Below, in pieces: positions 17,401 to 26,679 of a DNA stretch of 64,000 nt; the stretch's first letter is position 1; each line of letters begins with the position of its first letter. Made by a program: the position numbers and the translations under genes. Where the stretch lies: contig JACOEH010000004.1 in NCBI GenBank assembly GCA_024998685.1, forward strand, positions 1-64,000, in the 5' to 3' direction. The DNA comes from Nitrospira sp. Lineage in GTDB: Bacteria; Nitrospirota; Nitrospiria; Nitrospirales; Nitrospiraceae. Under the pieces are notes generated by a model. The model was given only the letters and a program-made list of their open reading frames with translations. It did not search any database and was not told the DNA's origin.

Positions 17401-20400
17401 GGCGCGCGAAGTGGGAACGGAAGGCAAGCTGGGCGGACAGGCGGCCGTTCCCGGCGTGGCGGGGACCTGGAAAGACCTCACGGAAAGCGTCAATCTTCTC
17501 GCCGCCAATCTGACGACCCAGGTCCGCGCCATCGCCGAAGTGGCGACCGCCGTGACCCAGGGAGATTTGACCCGGTCCATCCAAGTGCAGGCACGCGGGG
17601 AAGTGGCCGAGTTGAAGGACAATATCAACGCGATGATTCGAACCCTTCGCGCCACCACCGATCAGAATACGGAGCAGGATTGGCTGAAAACCAACTTGGC
17701 CAAGTTCACCCGCATGATGCAAGGCCAACGGGACTTGGTCACCGTGGGACAGATGTTGCTGTCGGAGTTGACGCAGCTCGTGAACGCTCAGTACGGTGTC
17801 GTGTATCAAATGGAAACGATGAACGGGACGTCGGCGCTCAAACCCTTGGCGAGTTACGCGTCCGGTGAACCGTTGCACACAGTGCGCGATATTTCTCAGG
17901 GGGATGGACTGGTGGGCCAGTGCGCGCTGGAAAAACGCCGGTTGCTGTTGACGGACATTCCCTCAACCTACGTGACCATCCGATCCGGGTTGGGACAGGC
18001 CGCACCGAGAATGCTGGTCGTGTTGCCTGTGTTGTTCGAAGGACAGACCAAAGCGGTCATCGAGCTGGCCTCTCTGTCGGAATTTACGCCGGCGCAGCTG
18101 GCGCTGATCGGGCAATTGACGGAAACCATCGGGGTCGTCGTGAATACGATCGAAGCCACGATGAAAACCGAGGGATTGTTGCAACAATCCCAAAAATTGG
18201 CCGGCGAGCTGCAAACGCAACAGCGGGAGCTCCAGCAAACCAATGAAGAATTGGCCAGCAAAGCGCAACAGTTGGCGGAACAGAACGCCGAAGTCGAACG
18301 AAAGAATCGAGAGATCGAGCAAGCCAGGTTTGCCTTGGAAGAAAAAGCCGGTGAGCTGGCCCTCGCCTCCAAGTATAAGTCGGAGTTCCTCGCCAACATG
18401 TCGCATGAGTTGAGGACACCCCTCAACAGCATCCTCATTCTCGCGCAGCAGCTCGGCGACAACCCTGAACGCAATCTCACTTCGAAGCAGGTGGAATTTT
18501 CCAAGAATATCCATGCCGCCGGCGCGGATTTGCTCAATCTGATCAGCGATATTCTCGATCTCTCAAAGATCGAATCCGGCACCGTCACGGTGGAACCGGA
18601 ACAGGTGCTGTTCGCGAGGGTTCGCGAAGCGGCGGAGCGCGGTTTTCGGCACGTGGCCGAGTCGCGGCATGTGGCGTTTCACGTGGAGATCGATGCGACG
18701 CTTCCCCGGAACATGGTCACCGATTTCAAGCGGCTGCAGCAGGTGTTGAAGAATTTGTTGTCCAATGCCTTCAAGTTCACGTCGCACGGCCACGTGACCT
18801 TCCGCATCAGGCGGGCGATCGCCGGGTGGAGTGTGGATCATCAGATTCTCACCGGCGTCCCCTCCGTGATTGCATTCGAGGTGCAAGACACCGGCATCGG
18901 CATCCCGCAAGAAAAACAAAAGATCATCTTCGAGGCGTTTCAACAAGCCGAGGCCGGCACCAGCCGGCGGTACGGAGGCACCGGTCTCGGCCTTGCCATC
19001 AGCCGGGAATTGGCCATGCTCCTGGGGGGGGAAATCCGGCTCAACAGCGTGCCGGGCGAAGGGAGCACGTTCACGCTGTATCTGCCTGAAACCTACATGG
19101 GAGACGCGGTCGGTTCCCTTCGCGAGGAGGCCCGCTTGAGCCGGCAGGCTTCGTCGCTGGTCCAACAAGTGCTGGTCCAACAGGCCGAGCGGTTCGACGA
19201 CATCCCTGATGACCGTGAAACGTTGGTTCCCGGCGAACCGACCATTCTGATCGTGGAAGACGATCCCCACTTCGCGAGAGTGCTGCTGGGTTTGGCCCGC
19301 GAGAAAGGCTTCAAGGGGATCGTGACAGCACACGGGCGCTCGGCGCTGTCATTGGCCCGTCAATATAACCCTGTGGCCGTTACGCTCGATATCTTTCTTC
19401 CCGACATGTTGGGTTGGACGGTGTTGAGCCACCTGAAGCAGGATCCGGAGACGCGTCACATCCCGGTTCAGATCCTGACCGTCGAGGAAGAGCGGATACA
19501 CGGCTTAGGCCACGGGGCTTACGCCTATATCTTGAAACCGTCGACGACGCAAGAGTTGGGAGAGGCCTTCGATCGATTGGCGGCATTTACACAACCGCGC
19601 CGCAAGCGGTTGTTGCTCGTGGAGGACAACGAGATCGAGCGCCAAAGTTTGTCGCTGCTCCTCGGACATGACGATGTGGACATCGTGGCGGCCGCGGACG
19701 GCGCCCAGGCTTGGCAGGCGCTGACGAGCCGTCCTTTTGACACGGTGGTGCTCGATTTGCGGCTGCCGGATATGTCGGGATTCGACCTTCTGGAGCGCAT
19801 CCGCCAAGAACCCTCGCTGCGGGATGTGCCGGTCATCGTGTTCACCGGGAAGGAATTGACCGGCGAGGAGGAACTGCGGCTTCGGGACTTGTCCCAAAGC
19901 ATCGTGCTCAAAGGCGTGCAGTCGCCGGAACGGTTGCTGGACGAAGCGACGCTCTTCCTCCATCTCCTCACGGCACAATTGGCGCCGGAGAAGAGGGCGA
20001 TGCTTCAACGGGTACGGCAGAGCGACGACTCGCTCATCGCAAAGAAAATCTTGGTGGTGGACGACGATGTCCGTAACATCTTCGCGCTCACCAGCTTGCT
20101 CGAGCTCCACGGCATGGCCGTCACGAGTTGCGAAACGGGTCGGGAAGCGATCGAACTGGTCGAATCCGATCCTGACCTCGACATGGTTCTCATGGATATC
20201 ATGATGCCGGAAATGGACGGGTATGAAACGATCCGCAGCATTCGCAGCAATCCGGCGCATCGGTTGCTCCCGATTTTGGCCTTGACGGCCAAGGCCATGA
20301 AGGGAGACCGGGAGCGCTGCTTGCAGGCGGGAGCATCCGATTACATCGCCAAACCCGTCAATACGGAAGAACTGCTCGCTCTCATGCGCATCTGGCTCTT

Positions 20401-20425
20401 CGGTAAGAAAAGAGTGAGGATCTGA
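14405..20425 (+). CDS. Giant poly-HAMP hybrid histidine kinase with three receiver domains
   Basis: This 2006-residue protein has no membrane segment and is probably cytoplasmic. Residues ~20-1100 are a HAMP array: two diverged N-terminal units, then ten in-register units of exactly 92 residues, each with [17 protein letters not shown] and WKDLT..VN. A GAF-like domain follows (~1110-1250), then a coiled coil rich in Gln/Glu. HisKA has the H-box [12 protein letters not shown] (His1334), and HATPase shows the N-box LLSNAFKF, G1 DTGIGIP and G2 [10 protein letters not shown]. Three receivers have phospho-Asp near 1662, 1784 and 1931. The layout recalls group III fungal poly-HAMP kinases that sense osmotic stress. 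The first gene of a four-gene signalling operon, 5 bp before the next. CCTAGG boxes lie upstream. Signal unknown. Confidence 0.93.
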   Translation: MSEKHAKTKSSVNHSLSEETLDPRVLLQVLKSIRRGDLTVQVPVEWTGIGGKIADELSSIIEQNGKIIEEIKQVSHAVGKKGRLSERVSIPDASGAWKSEIEAFNGLINDLVRPMNDMARVIGGVAKGDLTQTVALETDDHHLKGEFLKTARTVNEMVRQLDAFAAEVTRVAREVGTEGKLGGQAIVPGVAGTWKDLTDSVNSMASNLTGQVRNIADVTIAVANGDLSKKITADVRGEILQLKEAINTMVDQLRSFGSEVTRVAREVGTEGKLGGQAVVPGVAGTWKDLTDSVNSMASNLTGQVRNIADVTIAVANGDLSKKITADVRGEILQLKDTINTMVDQLRSFAAEVTRVAREVGTEGKLGGQAQVRDVSGVWKDLTDSVNSMASNLTGQVRNIAEVTTAVASGDLSKKITADVRGEILQLKEAINTMVDQLRSFGSEVTRVAREVGTEGKLGGQAVVPGVAGTWKDLTDSVNSMASNLTGQVRNIAEVTTAVANGDLSKKITADVRGEILQLKDTINTMVDQLRSFAAEVTRVAREVGTEGKLGGQAVVPDVAGTWKDLTDNVNSMASNLTNQVRNIAEVTTAVANGDLSKKITADVRGEILQLKEAINTMVDQLRSFGAEVTRVAREVGTEGKLGGQAQVRDVSGVWKDLTESVNLMAGNLTGQVRNIADVTIAVANGDLSKKITVDVHGEILQLKEAINTMVDQLRSFAAEVTRVAREVGTEGKLGGQAQVGDVSGVWKDLTDSVNSMASNLTGQVRNIAEVTTAVANGDLSKKITVDVRGEILQLKDTINTMVDQLNAFAAEVTRVAREVGTEGKLGGQAAVPGVAGTWKDLTDSVNSMASNLTGQVRNIADVTFAVASGDLSKKITADVRGEILQLKEAINTMVDQLRSFGAEVTRVAREVGTEGKLGGQAVVPGVAGTWKDLTDNVNAMASNLTVQLRDMSKVATAIANGDLTRKVTVDVRGEILQIKDVINLMVDQLGGFASEVTRVAREVGTEGKLGGQAAVPGVAGTWKDLTESVNLLAANLTTQVRAIAEVATAVTQGDLTRSIQVQARGEVAELKDNINAMIRTLRATTDQNTEQDWLKTNLAKFTRMMQGQRDLVTVGQMLLSELTQLVNAQYGVVYQMETMNGTSALKPLASYASGEPLHTVRDISQGDGLVGQCALEKRRLLLTDIPSTYVTIRSGLGQAAPRMLVVLPVLFEGQTKAVIELASLSEFTPAQLALIGQLTETIGVVVNTIEATMKTEGLLQQSQKLAGELQTQQRELQQTNEELASKAQQLAEQNAEVERKNREIEQARFALEEKAGELALASKYKSEFLANMSHELRTPLNSILILAQQLGDNPERNLTSKQVEFSKNIHAAGADLLNLISDILDLSKIESGTVTVEPEQVLFARVREAAERGFRHVAESRHVAFHVEIDATLPRNMVTDFKRLQQVLKNLLSNAFKFTSHGHVTFRIRRAIAGWSVDHQILTGVPSVIAFEVQDTGIGIPQEKQKIIFEAFQQAEAGTSRRYGGTGLGLAISRELAMLLGGEIRLNSVPGEGSTFTLYLPETYMGDAVGSLREEARLSRQASSLVQQVLVQQAERFDDIPDDRETLVPGEPTILIVEDDPHFARVLLGLAREKGFKGIVTAHGRSALSLARQYNPVAVTLDIFLPDMLGWTVLSHLKQDPETRHIPVQILTVEEERIHGLGHGAYAYILKPSTTQELGEAFDRLAAFTQPRRKRLLLVEDNEIERQSLSLLLGHDDVDIVAAADGAQAWQALTSRPFDTVVLDLRLPDMSGFDLLERIRQEPSLRDVPVIVFTGKELTGEEELRLRDLSQSIVLKGVQSPERLLDEATLFLHLLTAQLAPEKRAMLQRVRQSDDSLIAKKILVVDDDVRNIFALTSLLELHGMAVTSCETGREAIELVESDPDLDMVLMDIMMPEMDGYETIRSIRSNPAHRLLPILALTAKAMKGDRERCLQAGASDYIAKPVNTEELLALMRIWLFGKKRVRI
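14909..17668 (+). repeat. Ten tandem 276-bp units coding HAMP repeats
   Basis: The TRVAREVG motif recurs every 276 bp (92 codons) without any length change from codon 169 to codon 997 of the kinase. Some neighbouring units differ by about one base over long stretches. Positions 15077-15330 and 15629-15882 (552 bp apart, two units) are identical by eye. This indicates recent unit duplication or gene conversion. Long open frames on the opposite strand are a side effect of this repeat. Confidence 0.9.
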
Positions 20426-20430
20426 CGATC

Positions 20431-22413
20431 GTGTCTGAGGCGTCGACGAACTGGTCCAGGAAAATATTCGGGGCGGCCGGGGAGACCGCGGACAACTCCG
20501 CGCTGAACGAGATTCCCGCGTCTCTTCTGCTCGTCGACGACGATCCGGGCATTCTCCTCGCCATGGCGTCTCTCCTCGAAGGTCCCGGGCGCACGATCCT
20601 GACCGCGCAAACGGGCCAGGACGCGTTGCGGCATCTGTTACGTCATGATTGCGCGGTCATTGTTCTCGACGTCCGGATGCCGCAGATGGATGGTTTTGAA
20701 TTGGCCGCATTGATTCGAAAGCGGGACCGTTTCCGATTCACGCCCATCATTTTCCTGTCGGGCGTCGACACGATGGATGCACACGTCGTGCGAGGGCTTT
20801 CGAGCGGGGCCGTGGATTATTTAGTCAAGCCGGTCCAGCCCGACATTCTCCGGCACAAAGTGGACGCGTTCGTCGAATTGTTTCGGCTTCGAGAATGGGC
20901 CCAGCAACAGGCCAGGCGGCAGAGCGAGGAGCGATTCCGACAGTTGGTCGAGGGGATTGAAGATTACGCGATTTTTTTGGTGGACGTAGACGGCAAGGTG
21001 GCCACCTGGAACATTGGCGCGGAGCGTCTGACCGGTTATCGCGGGGAAGAGATCCTCGACCAACCCTACACGCGCCTGTATGCTCCGGGCGATGTCGCAT
21101 TACGCCGACCTGAGAACGACTTACAACAGGCGACTGAGGCGGCGGCGGGACTGGCGGCGAGCACCGATATCGATCGGCAGATGATGAAAAAAAGCGGCGC
21201 GCGGTTCATCGCGAATATCACGATCACCGCTCTCGGGGATGAGCAGGTAGGGGCTCACGCCGTCGTCATTCGCGATGTGACGGAACGAAAGCGAGCTGAA
21301 AAAGCCACGGCTCGGCTCGCCGCCATCGTCATGTCTTCCACCGATGCCATCATCAGCAAAACACTCGATGGGACCATTACAACATGGAATAGCGGCGCTG
21401 AACGGCTGTTCGGGTACCAGGCGAACGAAATCATCGGGCAACCGGTGACCCGCCTGCTGTTTCCCGATCGCGTGGAAGAGGAAGAGCAAATCCTGGATCG
21501 TATTCGATTGGGCGAGCGAGTCGAGCAACAGGAAACCGTGCGGCGGCACAAAAGCGGGCGCGCGATAGATGTGTCCTTGACGATCTCGCCGATTATGGAT
21601 GCCACGGGGACGATTCTCGGCATCTCCTCCATCGCCCGTGATATCACGGAACGGAAACTGGCCGAGCGCGCCCTACGGGAGGCCAATAAGGAACTGGAGG
21701 CGTTCACCTATTCCGTCTCGCATGACCTGCGCGCGCCGTTGCGATCGATCAACGGATTCGCCAAGATCCTGACCGAGGATTTCGGCCCATCCTTGCCTCC
21801 GGAGGCCAAGCGACATCTGCGCGTCATTCAAAAGGGCGCAAGTCGCATGGGAGAACTGATCGACGACCTGCTGGAATTTTCACGACTGTCCCGCACGGCG
21901 CTCGATCGTCAAGTTGTGGATATCGAGCGTGTCGTTCGAGAAGTATGGAGCGAACTACGGCGGCAGGATGAGGTGCAATCAGCGGAATTGGTGGTGGGGG
22001 ATTTACCGAGATGCCTGGCGGATCGGCGATTGATCAGGCAGGTTTGGGTGAATCTCCTCTCCAATGCGTTGAAGTATTCCCGCACTCGCTCAGAGCCACG
22101 GATCGAGATCGGATGGCGAGAGGACGAGCAGCAGCCGGGCAGCGTGGTGTATTGGATTCGAGACAACGGGGTGGGATTCGACCAACAATATGTGAACAAA
22201 CTTTTCGGCGTGTTTCAGCGGCTGCATCGGCAAGAGGAATTCGAGGGGACCGGCGTGGGACTTGCGCTGGTACGCCGGATCGTTCAACGCCACGGCGGCC
22301 GGGTGTGGGCCGAAGGACGGTTGGACGAGGGCGCGACATTTTATTTCACGTTCGAGAGGATTCATCAACATGACGCCGCCGGACAAGATTTCGGTCTTGT
22401 TGGTCGAAGATAA
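20431..22413 (+). CDS. REC-PAS-PAS histidine kinase
   Basis: The product has 660 residues and starts with GTG. Order: receiver (LLLVDDDPG, phospho-Asp80 in VLDVRMPQMDG), PAS1 (FRQLVEGIEDYAIFLVDVDG), PAS2 (IVMSSTDAIISKTLDGTITT), HisKA of the phytochrome/bacteriophytochrome class (TYSVSHDLRAPLRSI, His431), and HATPase (NLLSNALKYS, DNGVGF, GTGVGLALVRR). It is cytoplasmic, with no membrane helix. An N-terminal receiver means it can be fed by another kinase such as the poly-HAMP protein just upstream. The last 44 nt overlap the single-domain response regulator, its likely phosphotransfer partner. Confidence 0.92.
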   Translation: MSEASTNWSRKIFGAAGETADNSALNEIPASLLLVDDDPGILLAMASLLEGPGRTILTAQTGQDALRHLLRHDCAVIVLDVRMPQMDGFELAALIRKRDRFRFTPIIFLSGVDTMDAHVVRGLSSGAVDYLVKPVQPDILRHKVDAFVELFRLREWAQQQARRQSEERFRQLVEGIEDYAIFLVDVDGKVATWNIGAERLTGYRGEEILDQPYTRLYAPGDVALRRPENDLQQATEAAAGLAASTDIDRQMMKKSGARFIANITITALGDEQVGAHAVVIRDVTERKRAEKATARLAAIVMSSTDAIISKTLDGTITTWNSGAERLFGYQANEIIGQPVTRLLFPDRVEEEEQILDRIRLGERVEQQETVRRHKSGRAIDVSLTISPIMDATGTILGISSIARDITERKLAERALREANKELEAFTYSVSHDLRAPLRSINGFAKILTEDFGPSLPPEAKRHLRVIQKGASRMGELIDDLLEFSRLSRTALDRQVVDIERVVREVWSELRRQDEVQSAELVVGDLPRCLADRRLIRQVWVNLLSNALKYSRTRSEPRIEIGWREDEQQPGSVVYWIRDNGVGFDQQYVNKLFGVFQRLHRQEEFEGTGVGLALVRRIVQRHGGRVWAEGRLDEGATFYFTFERIHQHDAAGQDFGLVGRR

Positions 22414-22813
22414 TGAGGACGACGCGGAACTGACGCTGCGGGTCTTCCGGCAGTATCACTTCGCCAACCATATTCATGTGGTGCGGGACGGGGCGGAGGC
22501 GTTGGACTGCCTGTTCAGCAAGGGCGTCTATGCGCAACGGAACGTGTGCGAGCAAACGAAATTGATTCTCTTGGACCTCAAACTGCCGAAAGTCGACGGA
22601 CTGGAAGTCCTTCGACGCTGCAAGAGCGATGAGCGGACGAAAAGCATCCCCGTCGTCATGTTGACGTCGTCGCGCGAGGAGCAAGACGTGATCGAAAGCT
22701 ACAAACTGGGCGTCAACAGCTATATCGTGAAGCCGGTGGATTTTCACCAATTCGTCGAGGCCGTGAAACAGTTGAATGTGTACTGGCTGATCCTGAATCA
22801 GGGGCCGGAGTGA
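22370..22813 (+). CDS. Single-domain response regulator (Rcp1-like)
   Basis: The 147-residue receiver has no output domain. It has ISVLLVEDNEDDAELTLRVF, the phospho-Asp69 in LILLDLKLPKVDG, the switch Thr/Ser in VMLTSSREEQD, and the conserved Lys in YIVKPVDF. This EDNxDD type is the usual partner of phytochrome-like kinases. The start inside the end of the kinase gene (ATG at 22370) and the TGATG overlap with the next gene show translational coupling through the operon. It probably passes phosphate on or acts by protein contact, since it cannot bind DNA. Confidence 0.92.
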   Translation: MTPPDKISVLLVEDNEDDAELTLRVFRQYHFANHIHVVRDGAEALDCLFSKGVYAQRNVCEQTKLILLDLKLPKVDGLEVLRRCKSDERTKSIPVVMLTSSREEQDVIESYKLGVNSYIVKPVDFHQFVEAVKQLNVYWLILNQGPE

Positions 22814-24486
22814 TGATATCAGAACCCGTTGAATATGCGGGTGTGGGAGATCGTATGGCTCAACCGCTGCGAGTGTTGCTGCTGGAAGATCTGGACACGG
22901 ATGCTGAATTGATGGTGCACGAGTTGAAACGCGCCGGATTCGATCTTGTCTGGGACCGCATCGATACGGAGGAAGCCTTGCTGCAATGTCTCGATCAGCC
23001 GTATGACTTGATTCTCTCCGACAATTCGATGCCGTCCTTTAACGCAATGAGGGCCCTCACGTGTCTGCAACAGCGCCGGCTCGATATTCCCCTCGTCATC
23101 GTGTCCGGCTCCATCGGGGAAGAGCAAGCCGTGGCCTTGTTGCGCCATGGCGCGGCGGATTACATCATGAAGGATCGCCTCGAACGACTGGGATCCGCCG
23201 TGGCGCAAGCACTCGAGAAGAAGAGGTTGCGCGACGACAATCAGGCGGCCCATGCCGCTCTGCAGGCGAGGACCGGGGAACTCATGCGTTCTCAGGAACG
23301 GTTGCGCGCGCTCGCCAGTGACTTGACATTGACGGAGCAGCGGGAGCGGCGCAAGCTCGCCGGCGACCTCCATGACTATTTGGCTCAATTGCTCGTCGCG
23401 GGACGCATGAAGCTGCGGCAAGCCGTGGCCCGCATCGCCAAGGAGCCCGGAACGCCGCTGCTCGCCGAATTAGACCAGATTTTCGACGAATCCTTGCGGT
23501 ATACACGCACCCTCATCGCCGATCTGGCTCCTCCTTCACTGCAAGAATTCGGGTTGTCTCATGCCTTTCAATGGTTGTCCGAACACATGCGTACCCATGG
23601 ATTGACCGTGGACGTGCAGGTCGGGTCGGACCGAATCAATCTCCCGGACGATCAAGCGATTTTGGTTTTTCAGTCCGTTCGAGAATTGCTGCTCAACATC
23701 GTGAAGCATGCGGAGACGAATCGCGCGAGTGTGACGGTGGCCACTCGTCCTACTGAACTGTCCATTACCGTCACGGACGGCGGACAGGGATTCGATCATG
23801 CAGTTGTAGGTGCTCACGAACCTGGGGCATCCAGATTCGGGCTGTTCAGCATCGATGAGCGAATGCGGGCGATGGGGGGACGGTTTGAGATCAATTCCAC
23901 GCCCGGTCGTGGAACACGGGCCTCCCTGATTCTGCCCTATTGGCCTGCCGCCGAGCCGGAACTGCGCGAATCATTCAAGGAAGAGCTCTCCGACCTCAAG
24001 GCCGCCGCCGGCCATTCTGATCGACGTTCCGGACTCACCACGCAGCCCTCGCCGGAACAATCAATGGTCCGCGTGCTTCTCGTCGACGATCATGTCATGG
24101 TCCGTCGTGGGATCAAGAGCCTCCTGGACGGGCACGACAGTTTGCGGGTAATCGGAGAGGCATCCGACGGCGAGCAGGCCGTCGAGTTGACGGCGCAGCT
24201 CCGGCCCGATGTCGTGCTCATGGACGTGAATCTTCCCGTGATGGACGGAGTGACGGCGACAAGCCGGATCCACCAAGACCATCCCGACATCGTCATCATC
24301 GGGTTGTCCGTCCATGACGATCACCAGATCGTCGATGCGATGACGAAGGCCGGCGCGGCGGCTTTCGTGTCGAAGGGATCCGTGACGGAAGAGCTGTACG
24401 AGGCGATCAGTCGCGCGTTGCTTTCCAAAGGCAAACGGTCCGGCTCTTCGCGAAGAGACAAGATACCTCTGTCCAACAAGGCATAG
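22813..24486 (+). CDS. Hybrid kinase: REC - HisKA_3 kinase - REC
   Basis: The product has 557 residues. The first receiver has phospho-Asp70 (LILSDNSMPSFN). A coiled linker follows. The kinase core is NarX/DegS-like, with His187 in ERRKLAGDLHDYLAQ, and the ATPase has LLLNIVKHAETNRASV and DGGQGFDH. The last receiver is NarL-like (VRVLLVDDHVMVRRGIKSLL, phospho-Asp471 in VVLMDVNLPVMDG) but ends without a LuxR-type DNA-binding domain, where NarL would have one. Whether that helix-turn-helix was lost or never present is unclear. It is the last gene of the signalling operon, overlapping the previous stop by one base. Confidence 0.9.
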   Translation: MISEPVEYAGVGDRMAQPLRVLLLEDLDTDAELMVHELKRAGFDLVWDRIDTEEALLQCLDQPYDLILSDNSMPSFNAMRALTCLQQRRLDIPLVIVSGSIGEEQAVALLRHGAADYIMKDRLERLGSAVAQALEKKRLRDDNQAAHAALQARTGELMRSQERLRALASDLTLTEQRERRKLAGDLHDYLAQLLVAGRMKLRQAVARIAKEPGTPLLAELDQIFDESLRYTRTLIADLAPPSLQEFGLSHAFQWLSEHMRTHGLTVDVQVGSDRINLPDDQAILVFQSVRELLLNIVKHAETNRASVTVATRPTELSITVTDGGQGFDHAVVGAHEPGASRFGLFSIDERMRAMGGRFEINSTPGRGTRASLILPYWPAAEPELRESFKEELSDLKAAAGHSDRRSGLTTQPSPEQSMVRVLLVDDHVMVRRGIKSLLDGHDSLRVIGEASDGEQAVELTAQLRPDVVLMDVNLPVMDGVTATSRIHQDHPDIVIIGLSVHDDHQIVDAMTKAGAAAFVSKGSVTEELYEAISRALLSKGKRSGSSRRDKIPLSNKA

Positions 24487-24514
24487 GCCGCCGCGCGAGA
24501 TCCGCACGGCGGCC
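24486..24514. terminator. Hairpin between convergent genes
   Basis: GC-rich 8-bp stem (24486-24493 with 24507-24514) between the end of the signalling operon and the 3' end of the hemerythrin gene. No U-tract, so weak evidence. Confidence 0.35.
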
Positions 24515-24527
24515 GGGTCGAGCCGAT

Positions 24528-25130
24528 TCAGGCGGCGGCGGAAAGAATCTCCCGCTTCCGTTGCTGCATTTGCATGCCGAGCGTCTTGGTATCCATGTTG
24601 AGTTGAGCTTGGGGGAACAGCTCGTCTTCTTCCTGGGACACATGAGCCGCCACCGTCTCCTGCAATTCGATCATGCTCTGCCGGAACTCCGGACCTGACG
24701 CGGCGTTGTCTCTAAGCTCAGCGATCATGTCTCGAACGACACGGTGATCGTCGTACGCGACGGCGACCATATCCTCGGCGATTTCTTCCGAGGTGTCGTC
24801 GGGTTCATCCTGTTCTATATCCTCGTCCAGCTTCGATGCATCTATCGTCTCTTCTCTCTCGATCTCTTCCCCCTGTTCAAGCGAGCCGAGTTCTGCGGGA
24901 TCGCCTTGGGTTTGCAGCGCCGGGTAAAAGAGCTCCTCTTCCAAGGTGCTGTGCACCTCCAGTTCATGAAAAATCTGTTGCGCGATTTCCTGCTCCTTTC
25001 CGTTTTCTTTTTCCAGGAATTGCTCGAAGAGCGCTTCGACTTTACGATGATCGTCTTTCAGCATGTGTATCGCGTCGGCGGATTTCCTTTTGGGCGACGC
25101 TTTGGTTTGGCCCGAATCACCCTTGGGCAT
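24528..25130 (-). CDS. Hemerythrin-type HHE protein
   Basis: The product has 200 residues. The N-terminal half has the HHE-cation-binding pattern: MLKDDHRKVEALFEQFLEKE, then FHELEVHSTLEEELFYPAL. A second set follows after a long acidic linker: DDHRVVRDMIAELRD and VAAHVSQEEDELFPQA. A di-iron or other metal site for O2, NO or iron sensing is inferred from the His/Glu pattern. AAAGGAGACACC precedes the ATG. A related protein is encoded at 38732-39256. Both start with a Lys/Gln-rich tail and contain LKDDHRKVE or LKEDHRKVE, so they are paralogues. Confidence 0.85.
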   Translation of the reverse strand: MPKGDSGQTKASPKRKSADAIHMLKDDHRKVEALFEQFLEKENGKEQEIAQQIFHELEVHSTLEEELFYPALQTQGDPAELGSLEQGEEIEREETIDASKLDEDIEQDEPDDTSEEIAEDMVAVAYDDHRVVRDMIAELRDNAASGPEFRQSMIELQETVAAHVSQEEDELFPQAQLNMDTKTLGMQMQQRKREILSAAA

Positions 25131-25166
25131 GGGTGTCTCCTTTCAGATGATAGGGTTTACGATCGG

Positions 25167-25313
25167 CTAACCGTTCACGACGGTTCCTCCATTCGGATGC
25201 AAAACCTGTCCTGTCATGTATGAGGCGTCCTGCGATGCGAGAAACACATAACAAGGCGCGACTTCTTCCGGGTTGTCCGCTCGTTTCAATTTCGGTGATG
25301 GTGGCTCAATCAT
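25167..25313 (-). pseudogene. C-terminal remnant of a short-chain dehydrogenase
   Basis: The frame reads KRADNPEEVAPCYVFLASQD, then SYMTGQVLHPNGGTVVNG and a stop. This is the end of the YghA-type SDR family, where it forms the last helix and strand. Nothing upstream encodes the Rossmann part or the YxxxK site, so this is a truncated leftover of about 48 codons. The flanking hairpin at 25331 marks the break region. Confidence 0.85.
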
Positions 25314-25330
25314 GATGACGGCATGCATGC

Positions 25331-25367
25331 ACATGAGGCAGGTGAACTCGCGTCTCCTGCCTCATGT
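25331..25367 (-). terminator. Hairpin after the Gly/Ser-rich protein gene
   Basis: Perfect 12-bp stem (25331-25342 with 25356-25367) and a 13-nt loop, 34 bp past the stop of the minus-strand gene that ends at 25401. Confidence 0.55.
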
Positions 25368-25400
25368 CAGTGCGAGGAGATCCAAACGGATACTGCTCGA

Positions 25401-25856
25401 TTAGTATCCTCCACCTCCGCCGGATGATCCCGTACCGCCGGATGATCCCATGCTGCCTGATGATCCCATGTTCCCGGATGATCCCTTTGAGCCCTTGCTG
25501 CCGGGAACGCCCCCTGGTCCTGACTTAGTTGGTTCATCTCTCAGGTCCTGCTTGTGAGGGTCAGCTTTGCTCGAACTGGGTACTTCCCCTCTTCCTCCCA
25601 GAGTGGCGATACCGCCTGGGTCCTCTTCAGTGATGGGAGGGGAATTTTGTCCCATCTTGCCGGACGATTCATGACCTGACTTCATGGTTCCGCTCGATCC
25701 ACCGCTGCTTCCTGATCCACTTCCCATTGTGCTACCCGATTGGGTTCCACTCTTTTGAGTTCCACTTTTTGACTGGTCCGCCTGGGATGTGCCGCCGGTG
25801 AACAAGAGCATTCCTCCGACCATCAACATGTACGCGCACGCCCGTCCAATACTCAT
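25401..25856 (-). CDS. Exported Gly/Ser-rich repetitive protein
   Basis: The product has 151 residues. The signal peptide (CAYMLMVGGMLLFTGGTSQA) is followed by low-complexity sequence rich in Ser and Gly, with repeats of the kind GSSGxxGSSG and a glycine run at the end (SSGGGGGY). A middle segment is charged (KADPHKQDLRDEPTKSG). AAGGAGG precedes the ATG. It is clearly a paralogue of the next gene downstream (26086-26505), sharing the signal peptide and leader DNA. A disordered, secreted or periplasmic structural or hydration role is conceivable, but no function is known. Confidence 0.65.
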   Translation of the reverse strand: MSIGRACAYMLMVGGMLLFTGGTSQADQSKSGTQKSGTQSGSTMGSGSGSSGGSSGTMKSGHESSGKMGQNSPPITEEDPGGIATLGGRGEVPSSSKADPHKQDLRDEPTKSGPGGVPGSKGSKGSSGNMGSSGSMGSSGGTGSSGGGGGY

Positions 25857-26085
25857 AAAATGCCTCCTTCGATAAAAAGTGTATGGGTAGACCTCCTAGT
25901 CTCGGTGCAAGATGCAGTCCCTCTCTCCATGACTTCAATCATGCCCTGCCGTCTCAATCACGTTGGATTTGCGCCTGCGGCGGTCAATTAGTTTGGACCA
26001 GGTGACAAAACTACGATTACCGACAGACAAGCTGTCTTGAACTCGGACAACCCATCCTGTCGTTGGTAGAGGTCACGCATAAACC

Positions 26086-26505
26086 CTATCGACCGCCGGC
26101 TCCGCCGGATGATCCCATGCTGCTGGAGAGTCCCATACTGCTGGAACCGGTTCCGGAGCCTATCCCGCTTGGACCGCTTATCCCCGCTCCAGTTTGGCCT
26201 CGGATCGTGTCGGGCATTTGTCCGGATCCTCCCAACCGCGCCTCTCCACCTATTTGCGGTGGACCGCCTGTCCCGTATTGCCCCATCACTGATGATGATT
26301 CGTTACCCGGCCTCATCGTTTGGCTGGCACCCGCTAACCCCGCTCCCCCGGGGGGGGAAATTCCTGAGGGGCCTCCCCCGATTGTTGTGCCGCCAGTCGT
26401 GGTACCTGTGTGCGATCCTTCTAGTTGCGCCTGGGATGAGCCGCCCGTGAACAAGAGTATTCCACTCGCCATCAGCATAGACGCGCACATCTGTCGTAAC
26501 CTCAT
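26086..26505 (-). CDS. Exported Gly/Ser-rich repetitive protein, paralogue
   Basis: The product has 139 residues. Its signal peptide CASMLMASGILLFTGGSSQA differs from that of the 25401 gene at only a few positions. The mature protein is Gly/Ser/Thr/Pro-rich (TTTGGTTIGGGPSGISPPGG) and ends in SSMGSSGGAGGR. AAGGAGG is spaced as in the paralogue. The mature parts of the two are diverged, while the 5' regions are similar. This suggests a tandem duplication with fast drift of the low-complexity part. Confidence 0.6.
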   Translation of the reverse strand: MRLRQMCASMLMASGILLFTGGSSQAQLEGSHTGTTTGGTTIGGGPSGISPPGGAGLAGASQTMRPGNESSSVMGQYGTGGPPQIGGEARLGGSGQMPDTIRGQTGAGISGPSGIGSGTGSSSMGLSSSMGSSGGAGGR

Positions 26506-26679
26506 AAAAGCCTCCTTGATAAGGTTTGTGGGCAGATATCCAAGTTGAGATGCAAGAGAGAGACCTTTCCTACGGCTTCAATCAGCCTGCCATCTCGATC
26601 ACATTGGACTTCTTCGGGACTTCTTCGCTTGGAGGGAATCGACTTTGCTGGTTGAGCAATATGAGAAAGGCCGTCTAGG

